Source of the DNA: Limibacterium fermenti
GTDB lineage: Bacteria; Bacteroidota; Bacteroidia; Bacteroidales; Dysgonomonadaceae
Length of the DNA: 64,000 nt
Reading direction: 5' to 3'
NCBI RefSeq assembly: GCF_041902845.1
Contig: NZ_CP159486.1
Span: forward strand, 3,906,001 to 3,970,000
Shown: positions 19,031 through 25,359 of the stretch, in pieces
Position numbering within the stretch: position 1 is the stretch's first letter
Layout of the letters: the number at the start of each line of letters is the position of its first letter
Translations under genes and position numbers: made by a program
The notes under the pieces: model-generated
What the model was told of the DNA's origin: nothing
The model's input: only the letters and a program-made list of their open reading frames with translations
Database searches by the model: none

Positions 19031-19087
19031 GTAAAACAAGTGGAAAAAATAGCAATATGTGTAAAATAAATGGATTTTTTTTCATTT

Positions 19088-19282
19088 TCATGATCTTGAT
19101 GATTCCTGTATTTGATTTTTGAAGTCTGGCGAAGTTCCCGGGTTATAAGTTTCCACGCTGTCTACCATCAACGAGATATTTAATGCGTTGACACCCGCCT
19201 TTACGGCGGCGCTGAACTGCGCCTGCAACGAGCATACGGTCATTGCAAGCAGCAGTGTGATAAAAATACTCTTCCGTTTCAT
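19088..19282 (-). pseudogene. Truncated outer-membrane beta-barrel (porin-like) gene
   Basis: The 64-residue product has a clear signal peptide (MKRKSIFITLLLAMTVCSLQAQ). It is followed by the first strand of a PorT/porin-family barrel (FSAAVKAGVNALNISLM), then stops. Members of that family normally run to 180-240 residues, so this looks like a 3'-truncated remnant. It lies 22 bp after the preceding outer-membrane protein gene in the same direction, as the last gene of that operon. The thr operon promoter follows at once. A genuine small secreted peptide cannot be excluded. Confidence 0.5.
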
Positions 19283-19304
19283 CTTACTGTCCGGTCAATA
19301 GCGA

Positions 19305-20018
19305 TTACCAAGTACGAAAGCTCAGGAAGGCCGTTAGCATCAGGTTGGAAACATTCATAGGCTCGTCGAACTTGGCCGTTTGGCCTTCTACTTTCACTGA
19401 GTTGACGCTTCCAACGGTATAGGAGAGTTTTAGCCCCACTCCGGCCTTGGTGCTCAACTTATACTCGCCTGCCAGCCCTGCGTTGAAGCCAACCGTAGTA
19501 GCATTGGCGTTTACGATACGGCCGTCAAGGTCCATCTCATCCATATAGAACAAAGGGCCTAAAGCCAGAGAGCTAACCAGCAGGAATTTGGAAGATTCGG
19601 TACGGGCGACAAAAGCCGGGCCGACAAAGAGCATATTCTGCGTTTCCTTATAATTCGTAATATTACGGTCTCCGTCTTGAAACTCCACGGTTATATCGTC
19701 TCCCGATACTTTTCCGCTACAATAGTTGGCGTTCAGACCTAATCCCCAGCCTTGCTTGAAGAAATATTGTGCGTCGGCATCCAGGTTGAAAGCGTTACGC
19801 AACTGTTTGGAAAGATCATCGAGCTTGGCATCACCTGTTTTTTGTACTTTTCCTAGCCGGTAAGCATATCCTCCGCCCACAGCCACGCGCCAGTCGTGGT
19901 GTTTAAGGGGTTCTCCATATTGCTTTTCGTACTCCGGATTATCCTGAGACGTTACTTGTGAAAGGGCCGGCAAAGCGAGGCTCCCAGCCAATAGAACTGT
20001 CCATACAAATTGTTTCAT
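19305..20018 (-). CDS. Outer-membrane beta-barrel protein
   Basis: A 237-residue secreted protein with a signal peptide (MKQFVWTVLLAGSLALPALSQ). Regular alternating strands follow, such as WRVAVGGGYAYRLG and GWGLGLNANYCSGKV. It ends in an aromatic terminal strand (LMLTAFLSFRTW), which is the usual mark of an outer-membrane barrel. It lies 50 bp after a lipoprotein gene and 22 bp before a truncated barrel gene, in one apparent operon. The function is unknown. Confidence 0.75.
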   Translation of the reverse strand: MKQFVWTVLLAGSLALPALSQVTSQDNPEYEKQYGEPLKHHDWRVAVGGGYAYRLGKVQKTGDAKLDDLSKQLRNAFNLDADAQYFFKQGWGLGLNANYCSGKVSGDDITVEFQDGDRNITNYKETQNMLFVGPAFVARTESSKFLLVSSLALGPLFYMDEMDLDGRIVNANATTVGFNAGLAGEYKLSTKAGVGLKLSYTVGSVNSVKVEGQTAKFDEPMNVSNLMLTAFLSFRTW

Positions 20019-20068
20019 CTTGAAAATAATTAAATGTTTTAAGAATGTGCTGTTTTAAAATGAACGGT

Positions 20069-20605
20069 TTATTGATTCTTGTCTTTCTTAGCAATCTCCA
20101 CGACCCTCAAAGGTTCCGTCCGAACATTGGAAGCCTTGTCGATGATGACGAAGTGCGGCTTAAGGGTTTCTTCATCCGTTTCGGGCATGATCACATACGT
20201 TTTCCCCTTTTCAGCGGGGAAGGTGATCTTGTAATGGGTGTGGGGATTGTTGGATTCGGCTATCGAAGCGCCGATCACGCCGAACATGGCGCCGGCCATA
20301 GCCGAACCATCGTTCCACTTGCAGAAGTGGCGGATCTCCACCATTGTTTCCCCCGGCTTCACTTCCGTATGCTTGGGATAGCCTTTCATAAAGCTGCCCA
20401 CCGTCAGCGAATCCACTTTCACCAGCAACGCCTGCTCCGTGGTATTGCGTTTTTTGACTTTCAGTTTATGGGTGCCGCCCTCGATCCGAGCCGTTTCGTC
20501 CTCTTGCAGCTTACCGCCCGAATACCCTTTGGAACTGCCGCACCCGGGCAGTATCATCGCCGCCACAAGCAGGGCGGACAAAAGAATAAAAAAATGTCGT
20601 TTCAT
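20069..20605 (-). CDS. Putative lipoprotein, envelope, function unknown
   Basis: A 178-residue protein with a lipoprotein signal (MKRHFFILLSALLVAAMILPGC). A beta-rich region with basic stretches follows (GGTHKLKVKKRNTTEQALLVKVDSL in part). A short glycine/alanine-rich hydrophobic segment (GSAMAGAMFGVIGASIAE) appears near residue 105. The C-terminus is charged and lysine-rich. I do not recognise the family. It is the first gene of the operon with the barrel protein, so the two may form an envelope pair. Confidence 0.7.
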   Translation of the reverse strand: MKRHFFILLSALLVAAMILPGCGSSKGYSGGKLQEDETARIEGGTHKLKVKKRNTTEQALLVKVDSLTVGSFMKGYPKHTEVKPGETMVEIRHFCKWNDGSAMAGAMFGVIGASIAESNNPHTHYKITFPAEKGKTYVIMPETDEETLKPHFVIIDKASNVRTEPLRVVEIAKKDKNQ

Positions 20606-20642
20606 TGTTGTGTAATTTAATTTGTGAATGATGTTGTTATAA

Positions 20643-20674
20643 AATCTTCCGAAAGTTTATTCTCCCGGAAGATT
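20643..20674. terminator. Inverted repeat at the end of the RHS locus
   Basis: AATCTTCCG and CGGAAGATT form a perfect 9-bp stem with a 14-base loop. On the minus strand the stem runs directly into TTTTATAAC, which suits termination of transcripts coming from the RHS/immunity genes. The plus strand is also followed by a T-rich stretch. Confidence 0.5.
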
Positions 20675-20792
20675 GTGAATAATTTTTTTAATTTTCTAGA
20701 TTCTCTATTTTTTTCTTTCAGGACAAACCATTGATCTTAAATGAATAAATACAAAACCGTCGTAATAGGAAATAGGCATTATCCGAAACGTT

Positions 20793-21224
20793 TCATTTTA
20801 CTTTATTCCCCTTTATAAATGATACGTCACGGGGAACGGCACCGGTACCGGCAGGTTTAAAATCTAAACGCTTTACTTCCCTTTTAAATTTCCGCCTTTG
20901 TGTCAATCCGCCGTATATTTCCAACAAATACGAGTCTTGTTCTTTATATAAAGAGTCCCCAATAGCAAGATGAATATCCCTATTTCCGATTAAGTACCAT
21001 TCATTATTGATTCTATAGTACTTATCTTCAGAAGTAGTGTAAATATGTTCTATCCGTCCGTCTAATTCTACCTTATAAAATTTACGGTTGGGAATTAGTT
21101 CACTAATAACAACAACCATTATAAGGCATAATGCAGAAATTATGAATAATAGGAGCATTACAACTTTAGCTTTAAATGGAAAATATATAACTTCATTTCC
21201 TATATTTCTGAGCTTTTCTATCAT
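20793..21224 (-). CDS. Small membrane-anchored protein, candidate immunity protein for the orphan RHS tip
   Basis: A 143-residue protein with one strong membrane segment near residues 22-42 (VVMLLLFIISALCLIMVVVI). A soluble C-terminal domain of about 95 residues, rich in aromatic and charged residues, follows. It lies 19 bp after the orphan RHS tip in the same direction. That is the position where the cognate immunity gene is found in polymorphic-toxin loci. I recognise no family. The gene is AT-rich like the rest of this island. The immunity role is inferred from position only. Confidence 0.55.
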   Translation of the reverse strand: MIEKLRNIGNEVIYFPFKAKVVMLLLFIISALCLIMVVVISELIPNRKFYKVELDGRIEHIYTTSEDKYYRINNEWYLIGNRDIHLAIGDSLYKEQDSYLLEIYGGLTQRRKFKREVKRLDFKPAGTGAVPRDVSFIKGNKVK

Positions 21225-21243
21225 ATTTTAAATGTTTGTTGTA

Positions 21244-22725
21244 TCACCAAAAGAAAGAAAACGGATGACGTATATAAGGGATAGCGCCCCCTTTCGTAGT
21301 TCCAACTCCAGCAGAATAACCTGTTCCAATACCAATTCCGAAATCTTTACTTAGTAAATAGTTCTCATTTGCATCTTTACTCAGTGATAATGAGACTCCT
21401 ATAACTTCCCAATCGAATTCAGCCCCATAAGACTCCCCATAGAAGCTTCGTTCGAAATCAAACTCGTCAACAGGGCCAATGTAAGACGACGTTCCCATAT
21501 TGAAAGATGCACCGGCATGTACGCCTCCCCGGCCCTTAAAAGTTGAATATAAATAATACTTCCCGGCATCTTGGCCCCTTAAAGGTAAAGCCACCCCTAA
21601 ATCAAGCCCGGTGCCTGCACCAACTACTCCAACTCCGGAAACATTTATATAAACGACATCCGGTATAAAAACCCTTGCAATATCCGAATTCCACATTTGA
21701 TGGAATGTTTGAGTTACATTTTCTACTGTTTGATGTAATTGCCTTGCCCTGTTCATTGCCTCTAAAGCTGCTTTTTCAGGTTTATTATTATCATTACGGG
21801 GATAATATACATGGTTATTTCCATTTTGATTATATCCCATTCCCCAGCTATGGTTGCTACTATAACCAACCATAGGTTGAGGTTGACCGGATTTTCCGGC
21901 TGATATGCCGCCATGCATTCCCGACCCATCGGTATTCGAACCGAAATGAAGCACAACTTCGTCCGGCGTACCCCAATCGAGGGGATTCCATATCCATTTT
22001 AACGGGTTCCCTTGATCTTCTTTAGGAGCTTTATCATGAGCTGTCTTAAGATAGAAAAAGCCAACGATAATACCAATGACGACTAAAGGATTTCCGCCGT
22101 CTCTGTCAATATATACCAACGGATTATTCATTGCATAAGTATATCGGTTATAATTTTGCGAGGATAACGAATTTTGTATATACGGGTCGGGAACAAAGAA
22201 CCTTCCCCAAGCATCATAGCTTAACTCCTGTTTCAAAGAACCGTTGGCATTCGCAATGTGCGTAATACTGCCCAGATAATCCCTGCAAATGTAGTAAATT
22301 TTCCATACATTCGCTTCTTTTACATATACTGCGGGTGCGGAATAGGCATCTCCTCCTAAATAAGGCCGTTCGGTATTCGTTTCGGCATCCAACTCATATT
22401 GTCCACCGATGTAATAGCGGGTCAGTAGGGCATTGTTACTTTGCGTCACCTGCATCTTCACCCGGTCGCCTGCCGCATTGTATAGGAAAGCCACGGTAAT
22501 CCCGTTTTCCGAAATGCTGTTCGGCCGCTGGAAAGAGGTATAGGTAACGGTTTGCTCCCTCTCCGGTACCGCATCGCCTGTGGGGGTGAGCATCGTGACT
22601 TGATACGGCTTTGCCGTATTGCCGTAGTCCATTGTTCCGACACCGCCCATGGAGGTGATATTGCCGTTGTCGGCATAGGTTTTGTCAAACTCTTTTGAAA
22701 ACGTTTTAGCTAGTTGAATTTTCAT
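21244..22725 (-). CDS. Orphan RHS core end with unrelated C-terminal toxin tip
   Basis: 493 residues. The first 16 residues (MKIQLAKTFSKEFDKT) are the start of a neighbouring immunity protein. The frame then switches to RHS sequence (YADNGNITSMGGVG) that matches the end of the large RHS protein as far as ICRDYLGSITHIANANGSLK and SYDAWGR. A deletion then joins WGR directly to FFVPDPYIQN, so about 50 residues holding the FGLINMNARLYD hallmark are lost. After NNPLVYIDRDGG comes a glycine-rich tip of about 290 residues (GVGVVGAGTGLDLGVALPL, GIGIGTGYSAGVG) that I cannot assign. It probably came from an older RHS end displaced by recombination. Confidence 0.75.
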   Translation of the reverse strand: MKIQLAKTFSKEFDKTYADNGNITSMGGVGTMDYGNTAKPYQVTMLTPTGDAVPEREQTVTYTSFQRPNSISENGITVAFLYNAAGDRVKMQVTQSNNALLTRYYIGGQYELDAETNTERPYLGGDAYSAPAVYVKEANVWKIYYICRDYLGSITHIANANGSLKQELSYDAWGRFFVPDPYIQNSLSSQNYNRYTYAMNNPLVYIDRDGGNPLVVIGIIVGFFYLKTAHDKAPKEDQGNPLKWIWNPLDWGTPDEVVLHFGSNTDGSGMHGGISAGKSGQPQPMVGYSSNHSWGMGYNQNGNNHVYYPRNDNNKPEKAALEAMNRARQLHQTVENVTQTFHQMWNSDIARVFIPDVVYINVSGVGVVGAGTGLDLGVALPLRGQDAGKYYLYSTFKGRGGVHAGASFNMGTSSYIGPVDEFDFERSFYGESYGAEFDWEVIGVSLSLSKDANENYLLSKDFGIGIGTGYSAGVGTTKGGAIPYIRHPFSFFW

Positions 22726-22740
22726 AATTATCTAAATATC

Positions 22741-23184
22741 TCAATTTTCCTTCTCACAAAAGAAGGCATGGATATCTTTATAAAATGCCTCTTTATTAAA
22801 ATCTTTAATCGTCTTTGGACAAACAATATTTTTGAGAGTGGAAAGAATCGCCGTTCCAATAATTCTAAATCCTTCTTCTTCGTTACTCTTATAAAATTCC
22901 TCAAAATTCAATTTTAGTTGAACATCAAATCTTTTATAGATAGTAACCGGAATACCCTCCACAATTACATCCTTATTTATTACATAAGTCGGTCTGTTGA
23001 CTTTAAAGAATGAATCATATTTTGGATGGACGCAAATTATATGAATGGCATATTTTACTATATCTTCTCCATAAAAATTGGTGCCCAAGGCTGTCATTAA
23101 CCTTGTTTCTAGTAAAGCAATTTCATTATCTTTTGTTGTCTTCTTAAATTCCCCTGACAATATTATTGGTAATACAATTTCCAT
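22741..23184 (-). CDS. Immunity-like protein, duplicate of the gene at 23693-24142
   Basis: A 147-residue soluble, lysine- and phenylalanine-rich protein with no signal peptide, as expected for a cytoplasmic immunity protein. By eye it matches the protein at 23693-24142 at about 127 of 147 positions. Fifteen of the 20 differences fall in the first 47 residues, while the rest (HIICVHPKYDSFFKVNRPTY onward) is almost unchanged. It also resembles the 148-residue protein at 23231-23677. It starts at ATG 23184: the ATGA that couples copy A to the toxin has changed here. I do not know a family name. Confidence 0.75.
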   Translation of the reverse strand: MEIVLPIILSGEFKKTTKDNEIALLETRLMTALGTNFYGEDIVKYAIHIICVHPKYDSFFKVNRPTYVINKDVIVEGIPVTIYKRFDVQLKLNFEEFYKSNEEEGFRIIGTAILSTLKNIVCPKTIKDFNKEAFYKDIHAFFCEKEN

Positions 23185-23189
23185 AATCC

Positions 23190-23218
23190 TCTAAATATTT
23201 TATTTCCTGCCGGTAATT
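23190..23218 (-). pseudogene. 29-base remnant of the toxin 3' end
   Basis: These bases equal 24142-24170, which encode the last residues of the RHS toxin (LPAGNKIFR). They lie here without the rest of the toxin gene, between two immunity genes, and mark the edge of the duplicated block. Confidence 0.7.
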
Positions 23219-23230
23219 TCCTGTCCCAAT

Positions 23231-23677
23231 TTAGATCAAATTTTCTTGCTCAAAGAAGCAATTTAAATCATGGAAAAATTGTTCTCTATCAAAATCTTTT
23301 ATTTTAGCAGGATACTTTAAATCTCTTATGGTTGTAATAATTTCATTGGCAACCATCTTAAGTCCATTTTCTTTGTCACTTTTAAAAAAATCCTCAAAAT
23401 TTAATTTGATATCCAGAGAAAAAGTCTTATATATATTGACATCAAATCCCTCGAGTTTAATATTTTTATTCTCCACATATGAAGGCCTTTTAGGTTTAAA
23501 AAAAGGATCAAAGTTCGGATGTACACAAATAATGCCGATAAGATAATCAACAACAGAGTGTCCATAGTCATTCTTTTCCAAGGATGATTGCAATTTAATC
23601 TCCAATTCTTCTATATCAGAATCTTTTGTCGTCTTGTCAAACTCTTTTGAAAACGTTTTAGCTAGTTGAATTTTCAT
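23231..23677 (-). CDS. Immunity-like protein, second paralogue
   Basis: A 148-residue cytoplasmic protein related to its two neighbours. It shares the pattern FSKEFDKTTKD, then YG, then IICVHPNFDPFFKPKRPSYV, then IYKTFSLDIKLNFEDFFKSD and KIKDFDREQFFHDL. It starts 15 bp after the previous immunity gene. Its first 16 codons are identical to the start of the orphan RHS frame at 22725, and this shows where that fusion drew its start. The low GC matches the island. It probably protects against the current or an earlier RHS tip. Confidence 0.75.
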   Translation of the reverse strand: MKIQLAKTFSKEFDKTTKDSDIEELEIKLQSSLEKNDYGHSVVDYLIGIICVHPNFDPFFKPKRPSYVENKNIKLEGFDVNIYKTFSLDIKLNFEDFFKSDKENGLKMVANEIITTIRDLKYPAKIKDFDREQFFHDLNCFFEQENLI

Positions 23678-24170
23678 AATTATCTAAATATCTCAATTTT
23701 CCTTCTCACAAAAGAAGGCATGGATATCTTTATAAAATGCCTCTTTATTAAAATCTTTAATCGTCTTTGGATAAACAATATTTTTGAGAGTGAAAAGAAT
23801 CGCCGTTCCAATAATTCTAAATCCTTCTTCTTCGTTACTCTTATAAAATTCCTCAAAATCCAATTTTATTTTGACATCAAACCTTTTATAGATAGTAACC
23901 GGAATACCCTCCACTATTACGTCCTTATTTATTACATAAGTCGGTCTGTTGACTTTGAAAAATGAATCATATTTTGGATGGACACAAATTATATGAATGG
24001 CATATTCTGCAATGTCTTCTCCATAAAAGCGAGAATTTACAAAACTCATTAACTTTTTCTCTAATCCCGCGATTTCAAGAGTTTTTGTTGTCTTCTTAAA
24101 TTCCCCTGATAAAACTTTTGGTAATACAATTTCCATAATCATCTAAATATTTTATTTCCTGCCGGTAATT
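23634..24170. repeat. Tandem duplication, copy A
   Basis: Copy A of the 952-bp-offset duplication (see 22682-23218). It covers the end of the toxin frame, the first immunity gene and the first codons of the second immunity gene. Confidence 0.85.
23693..24142 (-). CDS. Immunity-like protein coupled to the RHS toxin tip
   Basis: A 149-residue soluble protein without a signal. Its ATG overlaps the toxin stop codon as ATGA at 24139-24142. That is the tight coupling expected between a toxin tip and its cognate immunity gene. The sequence is related to the two following genes, with SGEFKKTTK near the start, HIICVHPKYDSFFKVNRP in the middle and FNKEAFYKDIHAFF at the end. It would neutralise the GIY-YIG-like tip in the cytoplasm. 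The family is not recognised with certainty, and the role rests on position, size and paralogy. Confidence 0.8.
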   Translation of the reverse strand: MIMEIVLPKVLSGEFKKTTKTLEIAGLEKKLMSFVNSRFYGEDIAEYAIHIICVHPKYDSFFKVNRPTYVINKDVIVEGIPVTIYKRFDVKIKLDFEEFYKSNEEEGFRIIGTAILFTLKNIVYPKTIKDFNKEAFYKDIHAFFCEKEN

Positions 24171-25323
24171 GTCCGTGTTCAAAGTAATAACCGTATATCA
24201 TAATCTTTTCCTGAATTTTTATTTCTATCTGGTTCCCGTAATAAATAGGAAGCATATCAACTCCGATTTTATTCAAATAATCTTCTGAATATCTATTTTT
24301 TCCTCGAGTTGTTTCTCCATATTTCCAAACATCTCCTTGATTCAAATATCTCACTCCTCCATGGACATCGGGATAATACCCCGAGTTCCTGGCTTGCAGT
24401 TCATACACAAATCCCTGTTTAAGAGATAATTTTTTTTGAGCCCAATGAGCAATTTCCCGGGTTTGCTTTTCGATTAAATATTGATTGTCATAAGCAAACT
24501 TAAAAGTCGCTGCGGTATAAGCTGCTGGTATTGCAACGTCGTTAATTACACCAACACCTGTGAAATCATCGGAGAGCGTAATTAATGATGGAGCAGCATA
24601 CGAATAAGCACTGAAGTCCCACTTCTTTTTCGCATTATTAATGGACTTCTCCGCGTTTTGTTTTGCACCTTGATGAGAATAATCCCGGTTACTTATTTGT
24701 CCTCCACCTCCGGCTTTCGTAGTCCACTGAAAACTCCAATCACTAGCAGCACCGGGACCTCCAACAGAAAGAGCTACCCCTCCCCAGGAATTATTTATTC
24801 CAAAAGTATATCCGATAGTTCCGGGATTTAAAAATCCATAAGCTGCCGTATATCCTACGAAAGCTCCAAAACCCACCCCCAGATAAGTCATAGGGTCTTT
24901 CCAATTCCAGGCAAGGGGATTTAATTCTCCCTTATTAGATGAAAGTCCTCCTAAATATGCTCCTAAAAGGGCGCCTCCGATTAATAGGAGTAAAGATTCT
25001 CCATCCTGATCGATATATACCAACGGATTATTCATCGCATAAGTATATCGATTATAATTTTGCGAGAATAACGGATTTTGTATATACGGGTCGGGAGCAA
25101 GGAACCTTCCCAACGCCGCATCATACAGCCGGGCATTCATGTTTATTAATCCGAACCAGGCCAAATGCTCATGTCCCGTATAACCTCTGCCAAGGAATAG
25201 TGCTGGCTCGCTGCCCGGTGCATAAGCAACCTGCGTGGCCGGATCCCGTAACCTTCCCCAAGCGTCGTAGCTTAACTCCTGTTTCGCAACTACGTTGCAG
25301 AATTCCTCCTCGCTCGGTAAAGC
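24139..25323 (-). CDS. RHS core end and toxin tip, separated from the RHS gene by in-frame stops
   Basis: This frame is open from the second stop codon of the 78-bp insert. It has no ATG before 25140, although a TTG exists at 25164. It encodes the missing end of the RHS core: QELSYDAWGRLRDPATQ, YTGHEHLAWFGLINMNARLY and GRFLAPDPYIQ, then NNPLVYIDQDG at the usual cleavage/variable boundary. The last 90 residues (FVYEL, then VWKYGETTRGKNRYS, then EIKIQEKIMIYGYY and LPAGNKIFR) resemble a GIY-YIG nuclease, with YGET, an arginine and a late glutamate. It would act as a DNase toxin if delivered. Its stop overlaps the first immunity gene. Confidence 0.75.
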   Translation of the reverse strand, partial: ALPSEEEFCNVVAKQELSYDAWGRLRDPATQVAYAPGSEPALFLGRGYTGHEHLAWFGLINMNARLYDAALGRFLAPDPYIQNPLFSQNYNRYTYAMNNPLVYIDQDGESLLLLIGGALLGAYLGGLSSNKGELNPLAWNWKDPMTYLGVGFGAFVGYTAAYGFLNPGTIGYTFGINNSWGGVALSVGGPGAASDWSFQWTTKAGGGGQISNRDYSHQGAKQNAEKSINNAKKKWDFSAYSYAAPSLITLSDDFTGVGVINDVAIPAAYTAATFKFAYDNQYLIEKQTREIAHWAQKKLSLKQGFVYELQARNSGYYPDVHGGVRYLNQGDVWKYGETTRGKNRYSEDYLNKIGVDMLPIYYGNQIEIKIQEKIMIYGYYFEHGQLPAGNKIFR

Positions 25324-25359
25324 CTAAGCAAGCTTGGCTCTACACTCACTCGTTCGTCA
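25282..25359 (-). mobile_element. 78-bp in-frame insert with two stop codons inside the RHS gene
   Basis: The related orphan copy reads GSLK directly into QELSYDAWGR. Here 78 bases (26 codons) separate the same residues. The insert begins with TGA and has TAG as its twelfth codon. It is bounded by a repeated GAAA (25282-25285 and 25360-25363), which could be a 4-bp target duplication. It contains the palindromes GCAAC-GTA-GTTGC (25286-25298) and AGCCAAGC/GCTTAGGCT (25321-25339). It is too short to encode a transposase. Confidence 0.65.

Larger units (their letters stand above)
22682..23218. repeat. Tandem duplication, copy B (immunity gene plus flanks)
   Basis: This stretch corresponds base by base, at a constant offset of 952, to 23634-24170. 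It contains the last 29 bases of the toxin gene, the whole first immunity gene, its spacer and the first codons of the second immunity gene. Confidence 0.85.

Noticed and set aside
25282..25359. Insertion sequence in the RHS gene
   Set aside because: Only 78 bp with no transposase and no clear terminal inverted repeats; kept as an unexplained insert instead.
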